Shown: positions 1 to 6,496 of the stretch, piece after piece
Numbering within the stretch: position 1 is the first letter of the stretch
Layout of the letters: each line of letters starts with the position of its first letter
Assembly (NCBI GenBank): GCA_029779995.1
Contig: JAKOZM010000284.1
Span: forward strand, 1-9,248
Length of the DNA stretch: 9,248 nt
Source: Actinomycetes bacterium
GTDB taxonomy: Bacteria; Actinomycetota; Actinomycetes; S36-B12; UBA10799
Reading direction: 5' to 3'
The notes under the pieces: model-generated
The model's database searches: none
The model's input: only the letters and a program-made list of their open reading frames with translations
What the model was told of the DNA's origin: nothing
Program-made: the position numbers and the translations under genes

Positions 1-143
1 ATCTGCACATCCACATCGTTGGCCAGGTAGAACCGGCGCTCGGTCTCGACCACGTGGCGGAACATCCCCACCACCTCGCGGTACTGCCGGTACAGATCGA
101 GTTCGACCTCGCTCTCGTACCGCTGCAGATCGTCGATACTCAT
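1..143 (-). CDS. DUF2469 family protein, N-terminal part (cut by window edge)
   Basis: Only the first 47 codons are inside the window; the gene continues past position 1. It starts at ATG 143 and reads MSIDDLQRYESEVELDL, later VVETERRFYLAN. I recognise this as the N-terminus of the small (about 100-residue) actinobacterial DUF2469 family, represented by M. tuberculosis Rv2901c, which also follows rnhB. The family has no established biochemical function that I know of. The start is secure: its ATG overlaps the rnhB stop codon (ATGA, four bases), and a strong ribosome binding site, AAGGAG, lies four bases upstream inside the end of rnhB. It is therefore probably translated from the rnhB message. 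The visible part is acidic and predicted soluble, with no signal peptide. Family assignment is from memory of conserved residues. Confidence 0.88.
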   Translation of the reverse strand, partial: MSIDDLQRYESEVELDLYRQYREVVGMFRHVVETERRFYLANDVDVQ

Positions 144-796
144 GCCGCTCCTTCTCGAATGGCTCGCCGGACTGTGATGAATCGGTGGCGGTGCACGGGG
201 CTCGGACCGTACTCAGCCAACGCAGCTCGATGCACCGCGGTGGTGTAGCCCTTATGTTCCGCGAAGCCGTACTGCGGATAGTGCTGGTCGAGACGCTCCA
301 TGTGCCGGTCACGGGCGCACTTGGCCAGCACGCTCGCCGCGGCGATGGTGGCCGACACCTGATCGCCCTTCCACACCCCGAGTTCGGGCCGGCCGAGCCC
401 ACCTGGAACAAACCCATCGCACAATGCATAGTCGGGCGTCTGCGGCAGCCGCAGCCACGCCCGGCGGAACGCGAGCAGGTTACCGCGGTGCAGTCCAAGC
501 TCGTCGAGTTCTGCCACGTCAACGCGCGCAACCGCCCAGGTCAGCGCCAGCCGCTGGACGCGCGCCTCCACCCGCTCCCGGGCAGCGCGGGTCAGTAGCT
601 TCGAATCGGCCAGTTCGGCGATGCGCGTTGCGGGAGCCAGAATCACCGCCGCGGCATACAACGGGCCTGCGCACGCGCCGCGGCCAGCCTCGTCCAGGCC
701 CCCCACATGGGCGAAACCGGCCCTGCGCACCGCATTGTCAAACGCGTACGGACCAGCACCCTTGCGTGGCGCGGGGACGCAGGCGGGACCGATCAC
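140..796 (-). CDS. rnhB: ribonuclease HII
   Basis: RNase HII, 218 residues, which cleaves the RNA strand of RNA-DNA hybrids and incises at single ribonucleotides left in DNA. The catalytic carboxylates are all present: Asp35 and Glu36 in GLDEAGRG, Asp127 in ALCDGF and Asp145 in KGDQ. The family signatures ADSKLL (63-68), ASVLAKCARDR (154-164) and PQYGFAEHKGY (174-184) follow in order. The start is GTG at 796; an in-frame TAG lies four codons upstream, so no longer form is possible, and AGGG sits seven bases before the GTG. The gene follows lepB after a 51-base gap and overlaps the DUF2469 start by four bases. The roughly 20 residues before the core domain are somewhat long, so a later start cannot be excluded. 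Length is otherwise normal and the gene looks intact. Confidence 0.96.
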   Translation of the reverse strand: MIGPACVPAPRKGAGPYAFDNAVRRAGFAHVGGLDEAGRGACAGPLYAAAVILAPATRIAELADSKLLTRAARERVEARVQRLALTWAVARVDVAELDELGLHRGNLLAFRRAWLRLPQTPDYALCDGFVPGGLGRPELGVWKGDQVSATIAAASVLAKCARDRHMERLDQHYPQYGFAEHKGYTTAVHRAALAEYGPSPVHRHRFITVRRAIREGAA

Positions 797-847
797 AGCC
801 TTACCCTATGCACCGGCTTGGACAAACCCGCGCCGAGGTTCGCGTGT
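797..847 (-). promoter_or_regulatory. lepB-rnhB gap with a possible -10 element for rnhB
   Basis: The 51 bases between the lepB stop and the rnhB GTG contain TAGGGT at 811-806 on the minus strand. It matches the actinobacterial -10 pattern TAnnnT and ends nine bases before the GTG. That spacing could give a transcript with a very short or no leader, since many actinobacterial genes are leaderless. The same bases also form the only ribosome binding site candidate (AGGG), so the match may reflect translation rather than transcription. No -35 element is recognisable. Simple read-through from lepB is the main alternative. Confidence 0.2.
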
Positions 848-1549
848 CTAGTTGCCCTGTTCGTCGATGCGCGGATCATCGAAGGGGACGGCCGGGATGG
901 GGTGAGTGCTGAACGCCGAGAACGGCCACACCGTCAGTACGACGCGTCCGACGACGTTCTCCACGGGCACCGTGCCCTGATTGTCGTTGAGATGGAAGCG
1001 CGAGTCAGCCGACTGGTTGCGGTTGTCGCCCATCACGAAGATGCGATCCGGTGGAACGGTGACGTCGAAGCGGACATCGTCGCTGGTGCTGCCGGGTGCG
1101 ACGTAGGGCTCATCGATCTTGACTCCGTTGAGGACGATCCGGCCGTCGGTGCTGCAGCAGCGCACTTGATCGCCCCCGATGGCGATGACCCGCTTGACGA
1201 GATCATCGCCGGTGTTGCTAGGCAACAGTCCGATCCACTCCAAGGCTCCGGCGACCCCGCCCGGGGACGCCTTCTGCACCTCGTCGAGCCAGTTGCCCGG
1301 ATCGCGGAAAACCACGATCTCACCGCGCTTCACACCGCCGAACCGGGTGTTGAGTTTGGAGGCCAGGATGCGGTCATTGGGCATCAAGGTCTCTTCCATG
1401 GACTGGCTGGGCACATAGAAGGCCTGGACGATGAACGTCCGCACAAGGAATGACAGCCCCAGTGCCACCACCAAGATGATGACGACTTCCTTGAAGAAGC
1501 GCCAGATGGCTGCGCCGGCGGAGCGCGACGCGGACTGCGATTCGCTCAC
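848..1549 (-). CDS. lepB: signal peptidase I
   Basis: Type I signal peptidase (S26 family), 233 residues, which removes signal peptides from exported preproteins at the outer face of the membrane. One hydrophobic anchor (about residues 14-38) follows a short cytoplasmic N-terminus. The catalytic Ser50 is in PSQSMEETL and the general base Lys119 in [12 protein letters not shown]. The substrate-pocket box [11 protein letters not shown] is at 174-184. It starts at GTG 1549, overlapping the rplS stop in GTGA; no ribosome binding site precedes it, so translation probably depends on ribosomes finishing rplS. A Cys-Cys pair (131-132) follows the lysine box. The C-terminus is short and soluble, so this is a single-anchor enzyme. 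Pairing of lepB with rplS and rnhB is typical of actinobacteria. Confidence 0.97.
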   Translation of the reverse strand: MSESQSASRSAGAAIWRFFKEVVIILVVALGLSFLVRTFIVQAFYVPSQSMEETLMPNDRILASKLNTRFGGVKRGEIVVFRDPGNWLDEVQKASPGGVAGALEWIGLLPSNTGDDLVKRVIAIGGDQVRCCSTDGRIVLNGVKIDEPYVAPGSTSDDVRFDVTVPPDRIFVMGDNRNQSADSRFHLNDNQGTVPVENVVGRVVLTVWPFSAFSTHPIPAVPFDDPRIDEQGN

Positions 1550-1902
1550 GCGCCGGTGTGGTCGCGCTTTTCGCGGATCTTGGCGGCCTTGCCGCGCAGG
1601 TCGCGCAAGTAGTACAACTTGGCCCGGCGGACGTCGCCGCGGGTCACGAGTTCGATGTGGTCGATGACCGGGGAGTTCACGGGAAAGGTGCGCTCGACGC
1701 CGACCCCGAAGCTGACCTTGCGGACCGTGAAGGTCTCGCGAACACCGCCGCCTTGGCGCCGGATCACAACACCCTGGAAGACCTGCACACGGCGGCGGTC
1801 ACCTTCCACGACGTTGACGTGCACTTTGATGGTGTCACCGGGACGGAAGGGGGGAATGTCTGTGCGAAGGCTTGCCGCATCAAGGGCGTCCAGCGTGTGC
1901 AT
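1546..1902 (-). CDS. rplS: 50S ribosomal protein L19
   Basis: Ribosomal protein L19, 118 residues, a component of the large subunit at the interface with the 30S subunit. Diagnostic stretches are [20 protein letters not shown] (residues 19-38), [24 protein letters not shown] and the basic C-terminal [20 protein letters not shown], all in the expected order and at normal family length. The start is ATG 1902, with an excellent ribosome binding site GAGGAG six bases upstream. That site is immediately preceded by a hairpin (1915-1936). The gene overlaps lepB by four bases. It is separated from trmD by about 720 bases and probably has its own promoter near 2022-2030, so it likely heads an rplS-lepB-rnhB transcript. 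Confidence 0.98.
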   Translation of the reverse strand: MHTLDALDAASLRTDIPPFRPGDTIKVHVNVVEGDRRRVQVFQGVVIRRQGGGVRETFTVRKVSFGVGVERTFPVNSPVIDHIELVTRGDVRRAKLYYLRDLRGKAAKIREKRDHTGA

Positions 1903-1914
1903 CTATGGCTCCTC

Positions 1915-1936
1915 GTATTCGCCACAGGCCGAATAC
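1915..1936 (-). promoter_or_regulatory. hairpin abutting the rplS ribosome binding site
   Basis: On the minus strand GTATTCG and CGAATAC form a perfect 7-base-pair stem with an 8-base loop. The right arm ends directly against the GAGGAG ribosome binding site of rplS. It is more AT-rich than its surroundings and has no T-tract, so it is not a simple terminator. A hairpin at this point could influence ribosome access or bind a protein such as L19 itself. The structure is seen; its role is inference. Confidence 0.45.
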
Positions 1937-2021
1937 ATCTGTTGTGTGGGGTGTTTCCGTGGGAAGTGACCCGACCTCGCATGTGTATCCCCCTGTGGCG
2001 GGTGGCACGCGGATCCGTTCC

Positions 2022-2030
2022 AGTGTGCCA
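2022..2030 (-). promoter_or_regulatory. putative extended -10 promoter for rplS
   Basis: The minus strand reads TGGCACACT here, interpretable as an extended -10 (TGG followed by CACACT; A2, A4 and T6 of the hexamer match TATAAT). The same nine bases occur at 4665-4673 upstream of rpsP at nearly the same distance from the start codon. Transcription would begin near 2015 and give a leader of about 110 bases. There is no clear -35 element at normal spacing, so this rests on the motif and its recurrence. Confidence 0.4.
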
Positions 2031-2235
2031 TATCGGGCCCTCGGCCAGGGCAGGCGGCCCAGCGGCATGCCCGATGGTTGTCACAAGCGATTACTGCCCG
2101 CAGGCGTCAGCGCGGTCGTTGCGGGCGTTCTTGACCTGTCGATGGCACCGCCGCCGTTGTTTGAGCGCGTTGAAGGCTGGTTCCACTGACATCTTCGGCC
2201 AGACCCAGCGCACCGCGACCACTCACGAGGGGAGC

Positions 2236-2274
2236 ATGTCAGTAGCGGGGACCTTTCGTGCGCTCCACTGACAT
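2236..2274 (-). repeat. repeat hairpin 1
   Basis: A 39-base potential hairpin spans the junction of copies 1 and 2. On the minus strand the outer stem is ATGTCAGT/ACTGACAT (8 base pairs), followed by a two-base GG bulge, a 4-base-pair inner stem AGCG/CGCT and a 13-base loop. It is fully paired in both stems. Confidence 0.6.
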
Positions 2275-2318
2275 CCTCGGCGACGGCCCAGCGCACCGCG
2301 ACCACGCACGAGGGGAGC

Positions 2319-2357
2319 ATGTCAGTAGCGAGGACTTTTCGTGCACTCCACTGACAT
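2319..2357 (-). repeat. repeat hairpin 2
   Basis: The same 39-base structure at the junction of copies 2 and 3. The inner stem is AGTG/CGCT on the minus strand, so one pair becomes a U-G wobble in minus-strand RNA; plus-strand RNA would have a C-A mismatch there. The loop also differs from hairpin 1 at one position. Confidence 0.6.
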
Positions 2358-2401
2358 CCTCGGCGACGGCCCAGCGCACCGCGACCACGCACGAGGGGAA
2401 C

Positions 2402-2440
2402 ATGTCAGTAGCGGGGACCTTTCGTGCACTCCACTGACAT
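2402..2440 (-). repeat. repeat hairpin 3
   Basis: The same 39-base structure at the junction of copies 3 and 4. It carries the inner-stem wobble of hairpin 2 but the loop of hairpin 1, with a perfect 8-base-pair outer stem. Confidence 0.6.
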
Positions 2441-2483
2441 CCTCGGCCAGACCCAGCGCACCGCGACCACTCACGAGGGGAGC

Positions 2484-2522
2484 ACGTCAGTAGCGGGGAC
2501 TCTTCGTGCGCTCCACTGACAT
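2484..2522 (-). repeat. repeat hairpin 4
   Basis: The same 39-base structure at the junction of copy 4 and the partial copy 5. The outer stem is ATGTCAGT/ACTGACGT on the minus strand, a U-G wobble at the second pair in minus-strand RNA and a C-A mismatch in plus-strand RNA. The inner stem is the fully paired AGCG/CGCT form. Confidence 0.6.
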
Positions 2523-2538
2523 CTTCGGCGACGGCCAG

Positions 2539-2625
2539 GCCGAGGGAACCGGCAGACGCGAGGCGGACGAGCTGCGTCCTGCGCCAACCCCTTCATCGGC
2601 ACGCCGCGTCTGTCCAGCCAGGCGC
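2539..2625. other. trmD 3' flank, no terminator seen
   Basis: The 87 bases between the trmD stop and the repeat array contain no stem followed by a T-tract and no gene. If trmD transcription ends before rplS, it must rely on Rho or on structure within the array; otherwise it reads through the repeats. Confidence 0.5.
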
Positions 2626-3297
2626 TTAGGCGTCCCCGCGCACGGCCCGGGTTCGGGCAGCCGCCTGCTCAGCACGCCAGTCGGCGATCCGGGCGTGATC
2701 CCCGGACATCAGGACATCCGGAACCGGCAGGCCACGCCATAACGGCGGTCGGGTGTAGACCGGGCCTTCCAGGAGATCGTCCGGGCGGCTGTGAGAGTCG
2801 TCGCGGGCGGATTCAGGATTGCCCAGGACACCGGGCAGCAACCGTCCGATGGCCTCGCACATGACCAATACAGCGGCTTCACCGCCAGCCAGCACGTAGT
2901 CTCCGATACTCAGCTCCCGGACCTGCCGCCGGTAATGCTGCCCGACACGGGCATCGATGCCCTCGTAGCGGCCACACGCGAACACCAGATGCTGCTGCGT
3001 CGCCAACTCTTCAGCCACCCGCTGAGTGAACAGTTGGCCTGACGGCGTGGGGATGATCAGCACCGCCTGGTCGGTGAGGACCGCGTCCAGAGCCTCACCC
3101 CACGGCTGTGGACTCATCACCATGCCAGGGCCGCCGCCGTAAGGGGCGTCGTCCACGGTGCGATGGCGGTCGTGGGTGTAGTCACGCAGATCGTGCACCC
3201 CGACCTGCAATTGCCCGCGATCGATCGCCTTGCCGATCAGCGACAGTTCGAGCGGTCGCAGGTAGTCAGGGAAGACAGTGACGACGTCAATCCGCAT
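2626..3297 (-). CDS. trmD: tRNA (guanine37-N1)-methyltransferase
   Basis: TrmD, 223 residues, an S-adenosylmethionine-dependent enzyme that makes m1G at position 37 of tRNAs and so prevents +1 frameshifting. It begins [13 protein letters not shown]. The trefoil-knot cofactor site is visible as [10 protein letters not shown] (52-61), [12 protein letters not shown] (107-118) and [12 protein letters not shown] (129-140). The C-terminal [14 protein letters not shown] (171-184) contains the likely catalytic Asp (about 173). The frame stays open upstream to 3363, but ATG 3297 matches the family N-terminus exactly and follows GAAGGG. The start overlaps rimM by 11 bases (3287-3297), implying coupled translation. 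Length is slightly short of the E. coli protein but all core motifs are intact. Confidence 0.97.
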   Translation of the reverse strand: MRIDVVTVFPDYLRPLELSLIGKAIDRGQLQVGVHDLRDYTHDRHRTVDDAPYGGGPGMVMSPQPWGEALDAVLTDQAVLIIPTPSGQLFTQRVAEELATQQHLVFACGRYEGIDARVGQHYRRQVRELSIGDYVLAGGEAAVLVMCEAIGRLLPGVLGNPESARDDSHSRPDDLLEGPVYTRPPLWRGLPVPDVLMSGDHARIADWRAEQAAARTRAVRGDA

Positions 3298-3778
3298 CGT
3301 CGAGCAGCCCTTCCATGTCGACGACATGGACCTGCCCGGCTTGCAGATCGATGAGTGGCACAAGTTGTTCCACGAAGGGAATCAGCCTGTGGCGCCCGTC
3401 GATCTCCACGTCCAGCACGTCCTGGGCAGGCAGATGCAGTACCTCCCGAACCACCCCGATCTGCCTTCCGTTGACCACGACCGTGAGCCCTTCGAGCTGG
3501 TGGTCGTAGTACTCGTCGGGGTCGTCGGGGGTGTCTGTCACATCGGCGTACAGCCACGTCCCACGCAAGGCCTCAGCGTCGTTGCGGTCGGTACACCCCT
3601 CGAAGAGCACAGCCAGACGAGGAACATAACGGGCCTCGAGCACTTCGCGGGGCCGGTCGGCCATCACAACGGCCCCCACCGCGAACCGGCGCTCCGGCTC
3701 GTCGGTGCTGGCAGTGATGGTCACCCAGCCGCGCACCCCGTGGGGTTTGCCGACCCGACCGATCGCGACGACGGTCAG
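3287..3778 (-). CDS. rimM: 16S rRNA processing protein RimM, probable CTG start
   Basis: RimM, a 30S assembly factor that helps mature the 16S rRNA 3' domain and binds S19. From CTG 3778 the product is 163 residues: [19 protein letters not shown] at the N-terminus matches the family's usual (V)VGRIGxPHGxRGEV opening. A PRC-barrel domain begins near [13 protein letters not shown] (88-100) and the protein ends [12 protein letters not shown]. The first conventional start in this frame is GTG 3736, which would delete the conserved GRxGxPHG motif. No ATG, GTG or TTG lies in frame between that GTG and the region upstream of CTG. CTG 3778 overlaps the khpA stop as CTGA, the same geometry as ATGA and GTGA overlaps elsewhere in this window. 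There is no good ribosome binding site, so coupling to khpA is likely. The gene overlaps trmD by 11 bases. Function is secure; the start is inferred. Confidence 0.93.
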   Translation of the reverse strand: MTVVAIGRVGKPHGVRGWVTITASTDEPERRFAVGAVVMADRPREVLEARYVPRLAVLFEGCTDRNDAEALRGTWLYADVTDTPDDPDEYYDHQLEGLTVVVNGRQIGVVREVLHLPAQDVLDVEIDGRHRLIPFVEQLVPLIDLQAGQVHVVDMEGLLDDAD

Positions 3779-4026
3779 CGGCCGTTCACATCCACGAAGT
3801 CGACCCGCACATTCTGGCCGCCGGACAGCGCGTTGACGACGGTACGCAGCGATTTAGCGGTGCGCCCAGCGCGCCCGATGACTCGCCCCAGGTCGTCCGG
3901 GTGGACAGTGACCTTCAGCAGGGTTCCCCGGCCGCGGGCCGGCTTCTCACGCACCGACACATCCTCGGGATTGTCGACAATCCCGACGACGAGGTGCTCA
4001 AGAACTTCAGCCAGTGGCTTAGGCAT
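3775..4026 (-). CDS. khpA: KH-domain RNA-binding protein KhpA
   Basis: A single-KH-domain protein of 83 residues, the usual size for KhpA, which in other Gram-positive bacteria pairs with KhpB and binds many RNAs. The RNA-contact loop GxxG is GRAG (51-54) inside [19 protein letters not shown] (46-64). The opening [20 protein letters not shown] is typical of the family. The frame is open upstream to 4113, but that part is the shadow of the rpsP tail, and ATG 4026 fits the family. The start overlaps the rpsP stop by eight bases (4019-4026) with no strong ribosome binding site, so translation is probably coupled to rpsP. The stop overlaps the proposed rimM CTG start. Position between rpsP and rimM is conserved in actinobacteria. 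Confidence 0.95.
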   Translation of the reverse strand: MPKPLAEVLEHLVVGIVDNPEDVSVREKPARGRGTLLKVTVHPDDLGRVIGRAGRTAKSLRTVVNALSGGQNVRVDFVDVNGR

Positions 4027-4552
4027 CGGCCTGCGGGGTCTCGGCGTTCTCAGCAGCCTGGTTGGCGCTGGCCGTCGCCGGTGCCTCCGGGGTGGCAACA
4101 GCTGTGGGCTCATCGGCGGGCTCGGCGGTCACGGGGACCTCGTCCACCGGAGTCTGCTCGGCCTTCGGAGCCTTCTTCTTCGCGGTCGTGGCATCGCTGC
4201 CCTTCAGACCAGCGGCCTCGGCTGCTGCCGCGGCGAAGACGGCCTTGCGGTCAGTCTTCTCCTTGGCGACCTGCAGCGTGCCCTCGGCACCCGGCAGTCC
4301 CTTGAACTTCTGCCAGTCACCGGTCACCTTGAGCAGAGCCAGCACAGCCTCGGTGGGTTGCGCCCCGACCGCGAGCCAGTACTGCGCACGCTCGGAGTCG
4401 ATCTCGATGAGCGACGGCTGCTGCATGGGGTGGTAAAGACCGATCTCCTCGATCGAGCGCCCATCTCGCTTGTTGCGGGCGTCCGCGATGACGACACGGT
4501 ACTGCGGGGCGCGGATCTTGCCGAGCCGCTTCAACTTGATCTTGACTGCCAC
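4019..4552 (-). CDS. rpsP: 30S ribosomal protein S16
   Basis: Ribosomal protein S16, 177 residues, needed for 30S assembly. The conserved core is residues 1-85: [40 protein letters not shown] and [18 protein letters not shown]. After it comes a long low-complexity tail (about 100-177) with a Lys patch, then Ala/Thr/Pro/Glu-rich acidic sequence. Such tails are common on actinobacterial S16 and absent from the E. coli protein (about 82 residues). The start is GTG 4552; the frame extends to 4597, but only this start gives the family's N-terminus. AGGAG lies 11 bases upstream, slightly far. It heads the rpsP-khpA-rimM-trmD operon, with a likely promoter at 4665-4673, and overlaps khpA by eight bases. 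Confidence 0.97.
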   Translation of the reverse strand: MAVKIKLKRLGKIRAPQYRVVIADARNKRDGRSIEEIGLYHPMQQPSLIEIDSERAQYWLAVGAQPTEAVLALLKVTGDWQKFKGLPGAEGTLQVAKEKTDRKAVFAAAAAEAAGLKGSDATTAKKKAPKAEQTPVDEVPVTAEPADEPTAVATPEAPATASANQAAENAETPQADA

Positions 4553-4710
4553 TGGGGGTGTTTCTCCTGTTTGTCTGTTGCGCCCCGCCACGCCCACATG
4601 GGGTTGTGCAGCGTCTAGGACGTCACGTCGGCGATCTCCGGTGAGAGGGCGGAAATCTCCTCCTAGTGTGCCAGACGGGACGGATCCGGCGGTGCAGTGG
4701 CCTACGGTGC
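4553..4710 (-). promoter_or_regulatory. ffh-rpsP gap: putative rpsP promoter and leader
   Basis: The 158-base gap contains TGGCACACT on the minus strand at 4673-4665, readable as an extended -10 and identical to the motif upstream of rplS. Transcription would begin near 4658, giving a leader of about 105 bases. Inverted arms TCCTAG (4661-4666) and CTAGGA (4615-4620) bracket the first part of this leader, and GGAGAT occurs twice between them. No stem with T-tract follows ffh. No -35 is clear. The promoter call rests mainly on motif recurrence and position. Confidence 0.4.
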
Positions 4711-6231
4711 CTACTTACCGCCGAGCAGCTTGCTGAACTCCTCCGGCAGATCGTCGGCGTTGAAGGGCACAGGATCTGCGCCAGTTGCCGGTGCCCCGGA
4801 CTGCTGTGCGGCACGCTTGGCCGGATTCCCGCTGCGGCCCTTCTTACTCTTGGGTGCCTGCTTGACCTTGCCGCGGCTCTTCTTGCTCATGCCGGGCATC
4901 CCGGGCATCCCAGGCATGCCGCCCCCGCCGCCGGCCCGCATTTGCTTCATCATTTTCTGCGCCTCGGCGAACCTGTCCACGAGCCCGTTGACGTCCGACA
5001 CCTGCACCCCTGCGCCGCGGGCGATCCGGGCCCGCCGGGAACCGTTGAGGATCTTGGTATCCCGGCGTTCCTGCGGGGTCATGGAGTGGATGATCGCTTC
5101 GACCCGGGCCAGTTCCCGGTCGTCGATCTGCTCGAGCTGTTTGCGCGCCTCAGCCATGCCGGGGAGCATGCCGAGCAGTTTGCCCAGTGAGCCCATCTTC
5201 TTGATGGCCTGCATCTGCTCGAGGAACTCCTCCAGCGTGAAGGCATCACCGCGAGCAACCTTGTCGGCCATCCGGGCGGCCTGTTCGGAATCGAAGGCCC
5301 GCTCGGCCTGCTCGATCAGGGTCAGCACGTCGCCCATGTCCAGGATGCGGCTGGCCATCCGGTCGGGATGGAAGACCTCGATGTCCTCGACCTTCTCGCC
5401 GACGGAGGCGAACATGATCGGCGCGCCAGTCGCCTCGCGCACGCTCAATGCCGCGCCACCGCGGGCGTCCCCGTCCAGCTTCGTGAGGATGACACCGTCC
5501 ACGCCGACGGTCTGCTGGAACGCAGCCGCGGTTTGCACCGCGTCCTGGCCGATCATCGCGTCGATGACCAGCAGCATCTCGTCAGGGTGCACCGCGTCAC
5601 GGATCGCCGCCGCCTGCCCCATCAACTCCTCGTCGATGGCCAAACGGCCGGCGGTGTCGATGATGACCAGATCGTGCAGGCTCTGCTCCGCGTAACCGAT
5701 CGAATCACGAGCCACCACCACGGGATCACCGACGCCGTTGCCCGGTTGGGGGGCATAACAGTCCACACCGGCGCGCTCGGCCACGATCTGCAGCTGATTC
5801 ACCGCGTTGGGGCGCTGTAGATCAGCTGCGACCAGTAGCGGCGTGTGACCCTGGTTGGCCAGGTAACGCGCCAGCTTGCCCGCCAGGGTCGTCTTGCCGG
5901 CTCCCTGCAGGCCGAGCAGCATGAGCACGGTCGGGGGCTTCTTCGCCAGTCGCAGGTTGCGGGTCTCGCCACCAAGGATGGTGATGAGTTCCTCGTTGAC
6001 GATCTTGACGACCTGCTGGGCCGGATTGAGGCTCTGCGACACCTCCGCACCCGTGGCCCGTTCCCTGACGCGGCCAGTGAAGGTCCGCACCACGGACAGC
6101 GAAACGTCCGCCTCAAGCAAGGCCCGGCGGATCTCCCGGACGGTGTTGTCGATGTCCGCTTCGGAGAGCCGGCCCTTGCCACGCAGCCCCTTGAAGGTCG
6201 CGGACAGCCGGTCGGACAGAGCATTGAACAT
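4711..6231 (-). CDS. ffh: signal recognition particle protein Ffh (SRP54)
   Basis: Ffh, 506 residues, the GTPase that binds 4.5S/SRP RNA, captures signal sequences on nascent chains and delivers ribosomes to FtsY at the membrane. The N domain (about 1-95) begins [20 protein letters not shown]. The GTPase domain has the P-loop GLQGAGKTT (107-115), DTAGRL (192-197) and [10 protein letters not shown] (250-259). The M domain includes the Met-rich loop [16 protein letters not shown] (344-359) and the RNA-binding [11 protein letters not shown] (398-408). [12 protein letters not shown] repeat (438-448), a basic linker and an acidic end follow, making the tail longer than in E. coli Ffh. ATG 6231 was chosen over the upstream open frame (to 6288) because it gives the family N-terminus and has AGGAG seven bases upstream. 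It stands alone between glnD and rpsP. Confidence 0.98.
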   Translation of the reverse strand: MFNALSDRLSATFKGLRGKGRLSEADIDNTVREIRRALLEADVSLSVVRTFTGRVRERATGAEVSQSLNPAQQVVKIVNEELITILGGETRNLRLAKKPPTVLMLLGLQGAGKTTLAGKLARYLANQGHTPLLVAADLQRPNAVNQLQIVAERAGVDCYAPQPGNGVGDPVVVARDSIGYAEQSLHDLVIIDTAGRLAIDEELMGQAAAIRDAVHPDEMLLVIDAMIGQDAVQTAAAFQQTVGVDGVILTKLDGDARGGAALSVREATGAPIMFASVGEKVEDIEVFHPDRMASRILDMGDVLTLIEQAERAFDSEQAARMADKVARGDAFTLEEFLEQMQAIKKMGSLGKLLGMLPGMAEARKQLEQIDDRELARVEAIIHSMTPQERRDTKILNGSRRARIARGAGVQVSDVNGLVDRFAEAQKMMKQMRAGGGGGMPGMPGMPGMSKKSRGKVKQAPKSKKGRSGNPAKRAAQQSGAPATGADPVPFNADDLPEEFSKLLGGK

Positions 6232-6259
6232 GAAACATCTCCTGGGGTTCTCAGATTCC

Positions 6260-6265
6260 AGGGTA
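6260..6265 (-). promoter_or_regulatory. putative -10 element of ffh
   Basis: The minus strand reads GTTACCCTGG; TACCCT fits the actinobacterial TAnnnT -10 pattern. It lies 28 bases before the ffh ATG, so the leader would be about 20 bases and would carry the AGGAG ribosome binding site. No convincing -35 is at normal distance. Confidence 0.35.
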
Positions 6266-6496
6266 ACGGTCGCCGACAAGCGCCCCACCGCAGTCGCTCA
6301 GCGTGGGCCTGCCAGTCCGCCTTGAACGGGCCAGGCGTTCGTCCGCTGCGCATTGGTTCGGCTGGTCACGGCCCAGATTGAGGAACCCGGACATACCGCA
6401 GAGGAACGGTCCACGATGGCCGGCAGCAATAGGCGGAAGGTGCGATTTTGTACGGCGTGTCGCAACAACAACTGCCGAATTGCTCAAGTGGATGCT

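Larger units (their letters stand above)
1903..2182 (-). other. rplS upstream region and 5' leader, no gene
   Basis: This stretch runs from the repeat array to rplS. I see no credible gene: short open frames on both strands lack recognisable protein sequence and ribosome binding sites. Going toward rplS it holds unique sequence (2182-2031), a putative extended -10 promoter (2022-2030), then a leader of about 110 bases ending in a hairpin (1915-1936) that abuts the rplS ribosome binding site. In M. tuberculosis, as I recall, a lipoprotein gene (lppW) lies between trmD and rplS; nothing like it is present here. Confidence 0.7.
2183..2538. repeat. tandem array of an 82-83-base repeat (4 full copies plus 1 partial)
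   Basis: Copies begin with CCACTGACATC at 2183, 2265, 2348, 2431 and 2513. The first four are 82, 83, 83 and 82 bases; the fifth matches for about 24 bases and then diverges. Copies differ at only a few positions. The one-base length difference is near the start of the unit, where copies 1 and 4 have GGCCAGACCC and copies 2 and 3 have GGCGACGGCCC. Each unit holds ACTGACAT near its start and the inverse ATGTCAGT 51-52 bases later. The period is not a multiple of three and reading frames shift between copies, so it is not a repeated peptide. It lies wholly between trmD and rplS, upstream of the likely rplS promoter. It resembles a minisatellite or MIRU/REP-like intergenic repeat; I do not recognise the family. 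Confidence 0.95.

Noticed and set aside
2081..2392. 103-codon minus-strand frame covering most of the repeat array
   Set aside because: The repeat period is 82-83 bases, so copies are read in different frames and give unrelated peptides. There is no ribosome binding site or recognisable domain.
2183..2538. CRISPR array
   Set aside because: The whole unit repeats, with no variable spacers, and there are no cas genes. The period and internal inverted pairs fit a minisatellite or REP-like element instead.
2298..3363. Longer upstream start for trmD at 3363
   Set aside because: The 22 extra residues match no TrmD N-terminus and overlap the rimM coding end; ATG 3297 gives the conserved [10 protein letters not shown] opening.
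3278..4618. 446-codon plus-strand open frame opposite trmD, rimM, khpA and rpsP
   Set aside because: It runs antisense across four confidently identified genes, has low-complexity composition and no recognisable motif.
4665..4673. TGGCAC as a sigma-54 -24 element
   Set aside because: There is no GC element at the required -12 spacing in either copy, and actinobacteria generally lack sigma-54.
4697..5695. 332-codon plus-strand open frame opposite ffh
   Set aside because: Ser/Arg-rich shadow of ffh with no domain; the minus-strand reading is a full SRP54 protein.
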